From positions 8,491,682 to 8,555,681 of the forward strand of contig OZ024891.1 in NCBI GenBank assembly GCA_964017195.1: a stretch of 64,000 nucleotides of DNA, written 5' to 3'. The stretch is from Siderastrea radians (taxonomy: Eukaryota > Cnidaria > Anthozoa > Scleractinia > Rhizangiidae). A model generated the notes under the pieces. It worked only from the letters and a program-made list of their open reading frames with translations, searched no databases and was not told the DNA's origin. Positions 12,957 through 27,900 of this stretch are shown here, one piece after another. Numbering within the stretch: the stretch's first letter is position 1; each line of letters starts with the position of its first letter. Made by a program: the position numbers and the translations under genes.

Positions 12957-15900
12957 ATGAATATAAAGAAAGCAAGGACATCTTTCACAAGCGTGCGCGT
13001 TCATACTACCGCCATTTTTCTAAGATTGTTTACGTTGTGGGCTTTCTGTTGTGGTTTTACGTTCGTTGCTGGTCAGAGCAATGATTCGTCGCTATCCAGT
13101 GCTAAAAAATCAACTTTTGCAGTCTCAGCAAGCCGAGTATCGCCTGTTGTTTCCGTCCATTCAAGCCAGTCCATGCAAGTAAACCTATCATCCTCTGAAA
13201 ATGGTAAGTGAAATTCAGAATGACAGCCTTTGCGTATGATTTTCCCTTCGATACTATATTCCTTAATATTGCTGAGAGAATTTTAGTTCTAGCATATCAA
13301 GTACATATTGTCTATTGCTTTGATTTTGCTGTAGCGTTACCACTTAACTTCTAATCTCCATAGCGGGAAATAATTTTCTTATCTAACCGGGCGGTCTAAC
13401 AACGACGTAAATAGCGACCCGCGTTACGTCAAGATGATGAATTGTCACTGAACAAGTTGTTTTCTTCAACTCAAAATAAGATGCGATATAAACAAATGTT
13501 GTTTTAAGTTTCTTTATTCGAGGTCACATTTGGTAATATTAAATAGCTCGAAGGAAATCAAGACTATACTAAAAGATTAAGGCAAGGAGATCATCGTCCC
13601 CTCAGGAGTAAATTGTTTTCATTTACTGGCTTAAGTTAGTTATTAAACTCGCGACCGTTTACAGTTACAGTATCATCTCCCATATGTTTCGCTGATTATT
13701 TGCTTGAGAAATGGCTCTTAATTAAGTGAATGTTTTCAAAATATTCCCTCGTCAAACGATATTAAAATGCGAGAAAATCTGTCAGACAGCGATAACGATG
13801 CTTGGTGTAAATTGTTCATGATTAAATATTAAATCATAAATTCTTGTTTTACATCGTAGCATTGAATGTTTCGCTGTGTTTTTTGAACACATCGTGATAA
13901 AAGCCCTGCACCGATACACAAAATATAGTTTTATACTAATCTTTGGATATTCAAATTTTAAAGTTGCGTTATGGTTAAATTCATTTAATTAACATATAAT
14001 CCTACATGTGAACTTGGGCTTTGTTGCGACCTTAATTTGAAATGTGATTTTATTTAATAGTTTTGTCGATCAAAGATTTTGATACCCGAAAGGGAACATT
14101 TATGTACCGATTGTGTCGCTTCGTAATCAATGTTTATTTTACTGAAGACTTGTCATTGAAATTGTAATTTCAGTCTTCTTTTAGACTGAGAGCTAATCTC
14201 ATCAGCTGCCAAGAATGGTTTTATATCACGACAATCGCAAGTATTTGTTTTCTTATACAATGTATAGTAAGCTGCTACGCTTCAAAGACTTTAGAAATGA
14301 TGTCTTTACATTGAAGCAGCCGGTAAATGTCTAGAAGAACGCAATCACGGATTAATCAAATTAGTCAACATGTAAAATCTAAACATGAATAAGTACATAA
14401 GGATATATTGATCTCATTATCTCAACAACATTCTCTACCGTTTTCAAATCACTGAAAAATGAATAATTATTATCACCATTTTCTCTCTTGCACATACGTG
14501 AACAATTTATTCCTTCTTTTTCTTATACCCGCATTACACTTAAATTCCAGTTCATTTTGTTTCACTGTTGTTTTCCTGTTAGCTAGTTTATTGTAATTTG
14601 AATACTGATCCCCTAACGGTTAACATTATGTAAAGGAGCTTCTTAAAACATCAATTCATTAAGTGGTCCTAAAAAGAAACACTTTTGGAGACTCTGAGAG
14701 ACTAATCCCGTGGTTGTTTGGTACCATTTCAGAGGCTATCAATGGCCCCCACTCAAAAGGCTCTCTTTTGTTTTTTTGGTTGTCATTAATGGGCTGTTTA
14801 GCAGTCTGCCAATGCTGTTTGTGGTCACATGGTTTTTTAGCCTCTCTTACCCCTTTCACTCCCAGGATCAACTGCTGATCCAGTGACAAAATCCAATGAT
14901 AAAATGATTGCTGGCTAAAGGAAAACAGACAAACAAACAAACAACGTACGAAGGAATAGACTAAAGAAAAAAAGTAAAACAGAAACAAAAACAACAACAG
15001 CGTTTTCGAAGTTACTCTCATGTTATGTTGTTTATTATACCGCAACACAAGTCTGTTCTAGCTGTTTAGTCTGTGAATGTAGCCCTAAGCTGTGACCATT
15101 TTTGAAGACGGATTCCGCTCAACATTCGAGCAATAAGTGCAAAAGTTATTTACTAAAAACTAGTTACAGCACGGTAACATCTTAAATACTGTTTGAAACA
15201 TCTCACTTTAATTCACTTCTCCAAGTGACCCCGTGATTAAATTCCCAAGCATTCTCGAGAAAATTAATGTCAAATCTCGTAAAAAAAAATGTGCTAAAAA
15301 CGGGCGCCATTTTGTTTTGAGCTGACATGGAGCGTCTTTTCAATTAAAATATGGATAACTTCACATTCAATTTTCTCTCGAGGGGTCAGCATGGGAGCTT
15401 AAGTATCGATTACTTCTTCTCTTTTTATTCAAAATGTTATCATGCTATCAGTATTTTTCTGGTAACTTCATTTTTGCACTTATTGCTCGAATGTTCAGCA
15501 GAAACTGGATAAAACATTTATGCAGTTCCACTGTGGTGCTCTCTTTCTTTGTTTGTTTGTTTCTTTGTGTGTTTGTTTTTGTGACGAAACTGGGATTTGG
15601 TTGTTTTGAACTCGGTTGCCCCTAAAGGAAGTGAGAGGTTTAAGAGATTGTGCTGTGTATGTTGTAGTTCAATTTTATCCTTGGTTCAATTTTTATTTTC
15701 CTTTGTTTTACACTCGTTATCATACATTACGATACCCAAAAACAAAGGAAAATAAAAATTGAACCAAGGATAAAATTGAACTACGACATGTACACCCAAT
15801 ATAAAGGAAAACTGGAGATCGGTTTGTATTAATAAAGTTTTATTCGAAGAGCTTTACACTGCAGCATTGCAAATCTTACTTTTGGATCACTCTTGAATAA

Positions 15901-18900
15901 AGTAATTACAGTAAATAATTACTTACTAACCTGTGTATAACTAACATAAATGACTAATTAAATTAATGTAACATTATCATTTCAGTCAATCGATCCAACG
16001 CATCTTCACCCTCTTCACTGCACAACAAGACAGGCATTCTCACTCTACTTCATTCTTCTAACTTTCCCGTCGTTGGTTCAACGGAGCCAATCACACTGGC
16101 ACTATCGTTCATTACAACCACGACGAGTACGCAGAGTGTGCCAAGAAGTGTGCGATCACTGCTCGACGCTTCGTCGTTTTCGATAACCGGATTTACAGAA
16201 CCACTTCGCTTGGCTTTGTTTACGAGCGATTCGTTAGCAAATCAAAGCATTGCGTCATTTTCGTCAAGTAGCACTGTCGGAAGACCTTCTAGTTCCGCTA
16301 CATCAAGTTCAAAGGAAGCAAACTATTCGAGTTCTTTCCCTGTTATTGCGACCACGTCGCGAAATGCTTCCCCAGTTGGCAGTTTGTCAACGGAAACGAC
16401 AGTTTTGAATACCTTAAAAACGACAGGTGGCTTAGTCAGTTCTGATTCAACTACAAGAACTTCTTCATTTATCGCATATTCTTCCAGTCAGCGACAGACC
16501 CCTTCACAAGCAAGCAAGTATCTCAGTGAGACTGAGCAAGTCATTAGCAACACATTCTCAAGCTTCCAGTCTTACAGTAGCATTCCAAGGCACTCCCAAG
16601 AACATTCAGTACACCAGAACTCCTCAACGACTTCTGAAACTGTAGCAACTTTCCAGACGTCGAAATATTCATCATCTGTTTATGTCTCGCATCAGACATC
16701 CAGTAGCGTCTTCCAAACCACCCTTATTTTCTCTAAGATAAGCCAACCAAGCAGGGATGCCAATACAACTGACGTATTCCCATCCTCTGGTGCACGTTTT
16801 GTCAATAGTTCATCCTTTGCAGCGAGAAATACGAAACCTCTCCGGGATTCCTCAACGGTGTCCCTCCCGTTCGCGAGCTCTGGGCGCTTAGACACCAGTA
16901 CAAGTCCCGAGGCGACGTCATCAAGCAGTCGACGTTCTTTGGTAAGGACAATAGGGCATATGTCTTCCATTGACTCAATTAACAACCGGACACTTAGCAT
17001 CACTTCAGTTTCGACACCATCTTCATCTGGACCGTTACTAAACACGTCTTTGAAAGAAATCACGTTCAGTTTGTCTCTGTCAACTCACTCAATATCGGCG
17101 AACTATAGTAACACACTTGCGATCTCTTCAAGTCAGTTTAGTTGGACATCTTCCGCATCAGTTGAACTAGGGACTTCCATAGCGAAAGCAAACGTATCAA
17201 CAACTGATTCAATTGTAAATAATACATACATTTCATCATCTCGCTCTGCAGGCAGTTTAACTTCAATGGAACCACTTTTAGCGTCAAGCACGTCTTCACT
17301 GCTAATGTCCTTTCTGTCACACAGTGGCTATGTGCCCTCGTCACCTAGCGCGGGGAGTTTAACAGAGAGCCTTGGACCTTCACTGACGATCACTCTGGAG
17401 CCATCTGCAATATATGGCAGTTTGTTCACGGAAACAAAGCAGACCTCTAACGTATTCAATACCGTACACACCTCATCCCCCTTGAATGTAAAAATTTCTG
17501 TCAATTCTACTTCTGACCCAGCATCAGCCAGTCAAATATCTGCTTCTCTTTTTTCTTCGCCATCTGAGAATATCAAGCCCTCTAGTACGGTGTTTTCTAG
17601 TACGTTCACTTCTCCAACGGAATCGAACCTATCCACTCACATTTTGTTGTCGACAACAGGGTCACATTCTACACAAGCTTCGGCAGTCACCGGTGAAGCC
17701 ACTTTGTCTCTAAATACTGCTACTGTACACGTTGTATCAAGCACCTTAAGTGCAACAGAGATTTCAAATTTATATGTTGATTCGACAGTACAAATACCAG
17801 TTGCATCATCTATTTCTCTGTCAAGTAACAGTTCAAAAGTTACGCAACTCACGGCATCTCTCACTGCATCCGAATTAGCAAATGCGACATCCTCTATTTT
17901 ATCAACAGATATTACTGGATCGTCGTCCAAAACTAGTATAAAACAAGCTATATCAAACTCAATACCAAGCTATTCTATCTTCGGAGCAAGTGTGTCAACA
18001 GATTTAAGTGGAACAAGCTTAGCGCAGGCTACAAGAGGAGTTACGGTGTCATTAAGTACGAGCATGGATTTGCTTAATACTTCTTCAAAACCTCTAGACG
18101 CTTCAACATCTATCATTTCTACGCCACGAGATAGTGGTAACACAATGCCCCTGTCTCCATCTGTGTATTCTATGAAATCATCCCATATCGCCTCGCATAC
18201 AGCCCATCACATAAACAAAACTACGGTTATATCAACAGTACAAAACCAAAGTGTTATGCATTCTAAGTCTTACAGCAAGAACGAATCTCGCGTGACCTCG
18301 TTACAACAGAAATCTTCGAAGTTGCGTTCAGAAACTGCATCAGTTGTAAGAACTTCATTCTCAGCACTTGGGCTCCCTTCTTATATTCAGTCCTCTTCAA
18401 CGCTGTCATCAACAGCCTTGCCAACGTCTAAATATTTGGGTACCGCTTCGCTGGTTTCTTCTAATGCTCCATCTAGTGTACAAACTACATCAACATTCTC
18501 AGTTATATCCGTACCAACGTCAAATTATTCATTAGCATCTCCTCTGCTGTCGCCTGTACCATCTAAAATGCAATCTGCATTGTCACCGTTAACATCATTC
18601 ATGGCAATGTCAAAGCATTTGATTGCGTCGTCACTGGTTTCCAATAATTCTTCTGACGAACAACCAGTACAACTATCAACAGCATCCGTGGCAACCTCGA
18701 ATTATTCACTTAAGTCTCTAATGGTTTCTTCTAAAACGTCGTCTGAAGTACAACCTACCTTAAAGGTGTCAACAGTATCCGTGGCAACGCCAAAGTATTC
18801 AATTTTATCTCCATTGTCTTCTTCTAATGCGTCATCTGATAGTAAACCTTCATCGACACTGGCAACTGGACCGCTGACGATATCGAATCCTTCAGCTGCG

Positions 18901-21900
18901 TCTGCCCTGGATACGAGTAACGCGTCATCTATTGTCACGTCTTCATTTACGCTGTCAACAACGTCTCTGACTACTTCAAAGTTTTTAATTGCGTCTCCAG
19001 TGGCTTCTTTTAATGTGTCGCGGAAATTTTCGATTCCTACAGAATCGGCCACCGGAGTAAAAACACGTTTATCGACTTTGAGTGCATCGAAACAATTACA
19101 AACACATTCAAGCGAGGGGGCGTCTCTGGTTACTGTAGGGAAATCTGCTTCAACTACAATACAAGGAATTTCATCTTCTTTTTATGATGAGTCAAGTAAG
19201 TTTAATAAGTAAATGATCAAAAAGTAAATGACACCGACCCTATTTACTGCGTGAAACCTACTCATTAAACATAACAATTTTAAACTCCGATCAAAGAATT
19301 AATAAGAATTATTAAATGAATGTCAGAAAACAATACTTTGGAAAGGAAAACTCTTCAACCTAGATGTATAACCAATCTCAACAAACTACTCCAGCTTGAA
19401 AATAAAAATAACCTTTAAACACGAGAAAGGAAAGTGAGTTGAAGGTTACTACATGTCTGCATACATACATGCCATTCACTATAATAGAACCACTTAAATT
19501 GAGCTTTTTTAAGAAAAAAACTAAAAACAAAAATTGGTCACACGATCATTTGATATCGCATTGTTTAGCAACCTTCTACAAAAAACTTGGTTGTTACCGA
19601 CAGGGGAAGTCATATTCTAGTGGGAATTTCGTTTGGGGACTGTTTATTTTCAGTAATATTAACTGCACGTTTTTTTTTTCAACTACCTTAATAGGTTTAA
19701 TTTCTACGTCAGGTCCAGGGTCTACCCCAGCAGCATCGTCATCTATAAATATATCAGCAACAATTTCGTCCCAGTCGCATCCGTCTTCGAGTACTGTTCC
19801 TGTCAGTACCTCAGGTTATTCATTATTCACGTCTCAGCGACTCACTGCAACATTGCCAACTGCAAATGTATCAGTGGTGCCTTCATCCCAAATTGTTCCA
19901 TCAAGTGGTATTCCTATCGTAAACTCAAGCTATCTGGCTTTGCTGTCATCATTAACACCAACGGTGCCATCTACAAATGTGTCAGCAACATCTTCATTGC
20001 AAGCTGACCCTTCAAGTGGCGTTCCTGTAATGACCTCGAGCTATGTGGTGGTGTCCTTCTCATCAACACCAACATTATCCCCTGAAAATGTGTCAGCAAC
20101 TGTCTCGTTGCAAAGCCACACTACAGATGGTGCTGCTGTCGTCACCTCAAGCTTTGTGGTGTTCTCATCCTCGATCAGACCAACAGTTTCATTTGCAAAT
20201 GTGTCGGAAACAGCTTTATTGAAAAGTCACCCTTTAAGTGATAGTTATGCATTAAGGTCTATGGTGTCGTCATTCTCACAAAGGCCAACGTGGCCATCTG
20301 TACTTGTGTCCGCAACATCTTCATTCTTAACTCGCGGTTCAAATGGTACCCCAGTAGTCACCTCAAGCTACGTGGTGTCTTCATCGTTACTGAGACCATC
20401 TAGTCAAGAGGCCGTCATTACCAGTTCAGCTGTCGCTGTACCTTCCGGTATTTATGTGCGCTTTGGCATTAGCGTTTCTCTGAATCAAAGTGTAAAAAAC
20501 AATTCCTTTGCGAACCAACTGGGAAAAGGAATTTTTGCTGTATACCAGAATGGCTCTTTGGGCGCGTCTTCAGGAAACCTTTCTGTTAATGTAAGTTAAT
20601 GAAATTACCACTTGAATGGTCTCATTTAGAGGAGAAGTGCGCATTGTGATGTTGGGTTTCTCCCTTTTTAATTTTGTATGGATCTTTTTATCCTGTCTTT
20701 TTTTGGATGTACTTCTGCAAATCATTTCGTCCCATAATGTCTCTCGACATTGTCACTTTGCGTCTACAACATGTCATGACAAGAGCCATCCTATAAACTG
20801 TATTATGAGTTAAGAGACCGATTTATTATCCACCATCCAAAAATTACTAAGTGTAACGAAGCTACGGGCTAGCAGCCTACCTAGGAAGTGTAGTAAAATA
20901 CACAGTCATTGCATGCTCGGAAAGATCGAAGGGCTTCTGACAGATTTAACATGAATGTGCTTTATTTATTTTCCTTTTTTAGATCATCAACATTCAACGA
21001 TCCCCTGATTCAAATAGCACCAACGTGTCTGTAATATTTCAAGTCCTCAATGGTAGTAAACCAGTTGCTGCTCATGTAGTTATTCGTAGTATCAAAGAGG
21101 CGAACTTCTCACTGGGGCAAGCTGTCGGATACAAGGTATCGACAATTTAAGTTCCATAACTTCAGCTTTTTTAGTGTATGTGGTTGTATTACTTTAAGCC
21201 CCTCAGTCATTTATGTAGAACTGGCTACCAATGGTCTTTTTGCATACCTTTCTTTCTCTGAAAATTACCTTTTACCGTGACAAAACAAGGGGAATCAGCC
21301 TGATAATTGGTAGTTGTCTGCCGAAAATCATGCTATCAGTTAGAGCAATCACGCTAGCCAATCACACTGAAACCAAACAGCCAAGTAGTTGAAACAGAAA
21401 GTGAAACAAAAACAATGTAGCAGGCGCCCAGCGCGGAAAGTGTACGCGACATGGACACAATGGTTTTTGGTTGAGAACGTATGAGGAAGTGAAGGGTGTT
21501 TAATTTTTAAACCGTGACTGAGCACATTTAAACAAAACAAAAGGAAATATAACTGTCGATACTCAACTGAAATGGCTCTTGTACCAATAACATTCGTTCC
21601 AAAATCCTTAATTTCACTGTTCAGGCTTTAAGTAAACGTTAGTAACACGTGGGTTTAGCCTTAATGGTGGCCAAGAACAAGATCGTTGCTTACTTCGACC
21701 TCGTTTCTGTCACAGGTCGTAGACAAACTTGCTATTGTGCAAGTGCCTTCAACGTCTTCGTTTGGAACGATGACAATGACCTTATCCATATCTTCATTGA
21801 TCCACCCGATAAACGCGACTAGCAGCTACAGAGAAACTTTAGTGACGCCCAACCTGAACTCTGCGCAGCAGCAAAGGGCTTCCTCGACTGCAGGTGACTG

Positions 21901-24900
21901 ACCTTACTGATAGGCTCATTTTAGAATTGGGGGATTCGGGGTGGGGCTTTAAAGTCGAGGATGGATGAGGGTTCTAAGACTGGATTCATAGAGAGGATGC
22001 CAGAATGCGGGTTCAAAAACAAGAAATTAGAGAATATCACGATTCCAGTCAACTCGCACCACGCCAAAGATTGACGGGATGAAGATTCTGACTAATGCAG
22101 GATAATTTAAAACATAAAGGTGTTTTGGATCCTCTACAAACAAATGGTGTGGGAAATTGTTTTATTGGAATTTGTTGTAAATCATGCCTTTTCTTTAACC
22201 CGCTGAATTAAACACGTAAAAAAATGAAAATGTTAGTTCATGCTTCATTGTTGTTAATAGCCGTTTAGAAACGGGGGTTTGAAAAGTTTGAAAAGAAATT
22301 GCCCAGGATATTATTTTCATAGCGATATTTTTTACAAGTTTGATTGAAAGGGTAATGATAATGATACCTATTTCCAGTTATTTATTTGTCATTTCTTTCT
22401 ATTCTAGAAGGCTCGCACTTAACAGCGACTACAGAGTCCTCGCTACGAAGCCAGAGATTCACGGCTGCAGTGTCATCTATAACTGACGCAGCAACATCTT
22501 CGTCCAGACTCTATCCATCAAGTAACGTTCATGTAGTAACAACGACTTATTCCGCATTGTCTTTCACACAAAAACCAACCACTCCAGAAATTGTGATCAA
22601 TGGTTCAGTGATCACTCTGTCCCCATCGTCAATATCGATAAACGTGTCGCGTTTTAGCAGAGAAACGTCGGTTACGTCAGCACTAAATTCAACGCAACAA
22701 TCAGAAGTTTCTTCTGCAACCGCTCATTCCCAAGAGACAACAGCTTCAGAAGTATCACAGTCCATGAGGACTACAGCAGGAGTGTCATCTAAAAATGTGT
22801 CAGAAACATCGTCATCAACACTTTTTTCAAGTGGTGTACCTGTGGTTACATCAAGTTTTGTTGTGTTGTCATCCTCACCACGACCAACATTGTCATCTGC
22901 AAATGTGTCAAGAACGGGCTCATTGCAAACTCATCCGTCAAGTGCTATTCTTGCAGTCACCTCATCAAGTACTATGACGTTGTCATACTCATTAAGGCCA
23001 TCCAGTCCAGGGCTTGTTATTTCCAGTTCCGTTATTGCCATACCACCAGGTATCTATATACGCTTTGGTATCAGCGTCCCGCTAAACCAAAGTGTAAAGG
23101 ACGCCTCCTTTAAACAACAGCTTGAGAAAGGTATCTTTCTCGCTTATAAGAATGGTTCAGCAGGTGGACTGCTAGGAAACGTCTCTGTAATGGTAAGTTG
23201 ACCATGTTAGCCATATATCGACAGACGTTAATAAATTGTTTTCCACTTTACAGATTGACTTTTACGAGTTCGCCTGTCTTGAAAGGTAGTGAACGATTTC
23301 ATTGCCTTCAAAACTATTACCAAATTATATATATATATAAAAACCTGGTTTATTGTTCAAACAACAGAGGGATTAAGCATTGCGTTCTACTACAAACCGC
23401 AAACGTTAACCATCCATTAACTGCGTGCCTTGTAGTATGTGAAGTCCTCTCATCCACTTATCAACAGCCACTGTGAGGATCGCAATGCACCGCTCACTAA
23501 CACCCTCGGTGCATATGGTGATAAACAACTAGTCGATTCTATCGTCTGAAGAAAAAACAAGAGTAAGCGATCGAAACAGCAGTTGCAATAGGGAAACATG
23601 GATATTAGCTGGGTCATGTTTTACAAAACAATAACAAAATTCTGGTTTCAAAGGACAGCTCGTGCATTCACTGACTATCAGTGAATAGTCATTGGCTGTA
23701 TGGTTATCGGATTCGCGCATTCGCAATAGATCACCGTGAATGTCTAGCAATAAGCTGAAGCATAACTCAGTGACCGACTATCAAATAACCTGATTGCCTA
23801 TGCAAGGGTATTGAAATTTCGAAAGACTGCACCGGACGTTTCTGGTTGCTGAACGTTGTCGGAAGCACAGACCGAAACTCGAAATAAGGAGCTTTTATAG
23901 ACATTCTGTACATTAGACTATTCACTTAATTATGCTAAAACAGTTTCCTGTTCACTGTAGGTTTCATTTCTATCGATTTCCATACTTGGCGAGTGGCGGT
24001 AGAAACCTTCCAGCTCGTCTAACTGTTTAACAGTTATTCACCGAAGTGGAGGTGAATTATAGTAGATATTTGTTCACCTCCACTTCGGTGAATAATTGTT
24101 AATTAGTATATGCCAAACCAGTGGGTAGCCAGCATAAAATAATTCCTTTTTTCTGAGAAACGAGGGAACACTCGCGCGCGAAGTCCGAAAAAAAATGCCG
24201 GGAGGTGAATAGCAGTTACTATCCCGAGTTCGAGTAGCCACTCAGAGCGCGTGAAAAACACAATGCACTGGTTTGGTAGATACTAATGAATATTATCCCC
24301 AAATGGATACGACACGTTTTTGAGGGATCCCTAGCTTAATTCTGTAATTTATTTTCACTTTTCTCTCTGTAGATCATAGAGCGATCACCTGATTCAAATA
24401 TTACGAACGTGACTGTAACGTTTCAAGTTCTCAATGGAAGTGAACCACTTCTTGCTTATCCAGTAATCCAAAGCGTCATGAAAGCGACCGTTACATTGGC
24501 TCAAGCTGTCGGATATGAGGTACCCATTTTATGCTTATTGCTATGGTTCATTTTCTCGTCCCCGTTGGCATTGTACCTGTCAATTATGACTTGTTTTCAT
24601 TTCTTACAAAACTTATTTTAGAAATGAATTTAATGTATAGCTGCGATGAATTGACGGATAGAGGCCATATAACATTTTGGTATCCTAATATGCTTTTCCC
24701 CCCCGAAATAACTAGTTTTAGAGCTTTTTACCTATGTTTTTGTATTAAAGAGGGTGGATACGTAAGGCCAACGATGACAAAACTGTCGGCCCGCTTTAGG
24801 GGGCCCTCAATGTCCAGCCGTATGTAATGGCTTACAGTTTCATTTTTAGCGAGTTGTCTATGTTCTTTTAACACTTTGATACCCCTATCCGATCGCAACC

Positions 24901-27900
24901 CCTCAGACCAGTTGCACTACAAATATGGTAGAGGTTTTTATCTCATGGTTATTGCTTTTTTGGTTCTTTCTTCAGGTTGTACTGGATCCCGTAATTGTAT
25001 TTCTTTCTTCGACCTCCTCCTTGTCTGCAATACCGGTGACTTCAGTTCTCACTACTTCATTAAAAACAATAAACGTCACTCGTTTCAGCACACACGCGTT
25101 TAGTCGGCTGATAACTATGGCAAGCCACGTTTCGTCTAAAACGGTAGCAGGACGTTTTTCCTCTTCTGTATTATTAAATGGAAGCTCCACAATGACGTCC
25201 CCATCAACCTTCTCGAGGGGCTTGGAAAGTTCGTTGACACCGAACGTAGAATTAAGCAAAACTTCATCATTGCCAAGCAGAAGTGTAGTTGATCGAAATT
25301 CAATATCTCCGACAGTTTTGCTGTCAAGAGAAACATTGGCATCGAGTCAAACATTGATACTTTCGTCGTCGTCGTTTTCGCTTTTACCGTCAACGGGAGC
25401 GGCGTTACGTTCTCGATCTACGGTTGTAGAACCTTTACAGCCTTCACCGTCAAGTTCGCTTTCAACGAGCAACATGTCAACGCAATCGGTTACATTGATT
25501 GCATCGTCTCTCAGCCTTAACGGAAGCAGTGCTTCTGATGCAACGCAAAGCATCCTTCCAACAATAAGCTCAATAACCAGGAATTCTTCGGCGCTTACAT
25601 CAGCCCAAGGGAGTACTGCTCAAACAAGTACAACTCTCCAAAACAGTTCTTCTTCAGGAATCTTTACTGCTTCGTTATCGCTGAGTTCCAATTTTAGCTT
25701 GGCTGTTGCATCGCCCACATCAGTGTTGTCATCTTTCTTGCCAATTGTCAGCTCAACAGCAAGTGTGGTGTTTTCCAAGTCACTCTCATTGAATTCGAGT
25801 TTATTTGCGCAGCCATTTACCGTAGGAAGCTCATCTTCACTGCTAGCAAGCTCTGTTAATGTTTCTGAAACGATCGTCAGCTCCACGTCCACTGGAAATA
25901 ATCAGACGGCTCTACTTAGTAGCACTAGTGCTACCCAAACGTTTGTTTCAAGTTTTTCCTTTTCTCGAGTTAACCTTTCGTCCAGTGTGGCTTTACGGAC
26001 GTCTGCATTTGCACGTACGCTAGTTGTTTCATCATCAAGCTCGAGTCTGCCTGCAAACGTGAGCCAAAGTAGAACGCCTCTAAACACCTCACGTGGAAGT
26101 TATTCTACATCCTACGTGTCCCAATCATTTTTAATAGGACCGAGTCAAACGACAAGCAGTCGGCCTTTATTAACACCTGGTGTATCGAGTATGAAGTCAA
26201 GACAAAGTATCAAAGGAAATAGTACCATCCATTTTACTTCGCTGGGTGTGGTGAGCAGTAGCAGTATTCCATCTTCATATGCAAGTGAGATCTATACTTC
26301 AACCATAAGAGCAAATTTGTCAAGATCAGCATCAACGCACTCTGTTATTGTTGATAGGTTATCATCTATAACGTCTCCAGTAAGCAGAACGCGTTTCTCA
26401 GATACATCCACGCCAAAGATATCGTATACCACAAGCATGGAATCAAAAAGTACAGCTTTAACTGTTGAGATATCAAGTCTGCCAGCTGTTAATATGTCTT
26501 CTACTCAAGATGTTTCGTTTTTACCTGTTTCTACGTTTGTTCATGCACCAAATACATCGATGATAACACCAACAACGGCTGCTAGTCTCAGTTCGTCTCA
26601 AAATCGTACGACGGGCGCTACCATAGTTGCCAGCAAAAGCAGCCTGTTCAGTCAATCTGTGCAGCCAAGTATCTCCTCTTTGATGAATCGTTCATCAGAC
26701 ACGATTTCGTCTGTTGTGGATGTTTCTTCTATAAGGGCAGTTTCAAACAGTACTTCAGTGCTAAGCTCATTGCAAACATTGTTGTCAACATATGCAGCTC
26801 TAAGGTCCTCGTCTGCACTGTTTTCAAGCAAAGGTCTTTCAACGATCCCAACCAAACTTACTACGACCCCAGATTTTTCAGCACCACCGCCAACCTTGAC
26901 CTCTTCATCGCTCATGACAGAAACAAGTGTTACACCTTTTATGTCGAGGAAGTCTGTAACTCATTCCTTTTCGGCAACGACAATGGTCCCTATAGTTTCG
27001 TTGGCAGGTTCTCTCAAGATGGTATCTTCTTCAACATTCATTACCTCTGTGGCCTTCCGGGTGTCTACTCTGAGTCTCCAGTCATATTCCAGCACTTCCT
27101 CGACAAAAGCAGTCTCCGGTACGACATCAACAACCTTGAGCAGTCAGACCTCACCTCTTTTCTCTGAATCATTGTCTCAAACAACGTATAAATTTTTCTC
27201 TACAAAGACGATTGAGCTTTTGCCGTCTAGCCTGCTGAAAGCTAAAACTTCGGTTAAATCACGCATCGTAGAGACATTTGCCAGTCGCTCTTCGATTTCC
27301 GCGGCGACATCGAACAGCAGTTTCATTTTAATTCACTCTGCCTCAACTCCACATCTAAGATCATCTGTGGTCACTGCATTGTCGTCGTCAAAGGCTATCA
27401 GCACAACTCGTTTGAGTATAGAGAGTTTCAGTACGTTTGTAAGAACTAAAGGGCAGTCATCGGCAAGAAGTACTGTTTCTGCTGTAAGAACTCCCACTAT
27501 GACGTCCAGCTATTCGAAAAGTGTTACGCTTGGATCAAGTGCAACCGTCGTGACTGATAGTGATACGTTGTCGCTGCCGTTATCATCGACCACAGTGGTT
27601 ATGGGAAAGTCATCTTCATTCCCGGTATATTCTTCTTCAACAATTTCAACAGATTCACTGTCCACTAGCCTGCTACCCCCAGTCTCGCCTTTAACCCCAT
27701 TATCTTCACCTATTCATGCAAGGTCAACTGTAAAAGTCGTGGTTACCTCTGGTAAGCCTTCAAAAACAACCCTACTAACGACGGCAATCGTGAAACTGTC
27801 TAGTAAGCCCATCTCCATTTCGACAACAGTACCACTTTTGTCTTTTGTGCTGCCACAAAGTTCCGTTAAAGATACATCGACAACAACAACACAGACACCA

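Noticed and set aside
16692..19052. Several long minus-strand ORFs inside the Ser/Thr-rich exons (also 5644-7134 and 25347-27995)
   Set aside because: They are antisense shadows of low-complexity Ser/Thr codons, with no splice context and no recognisable protein.
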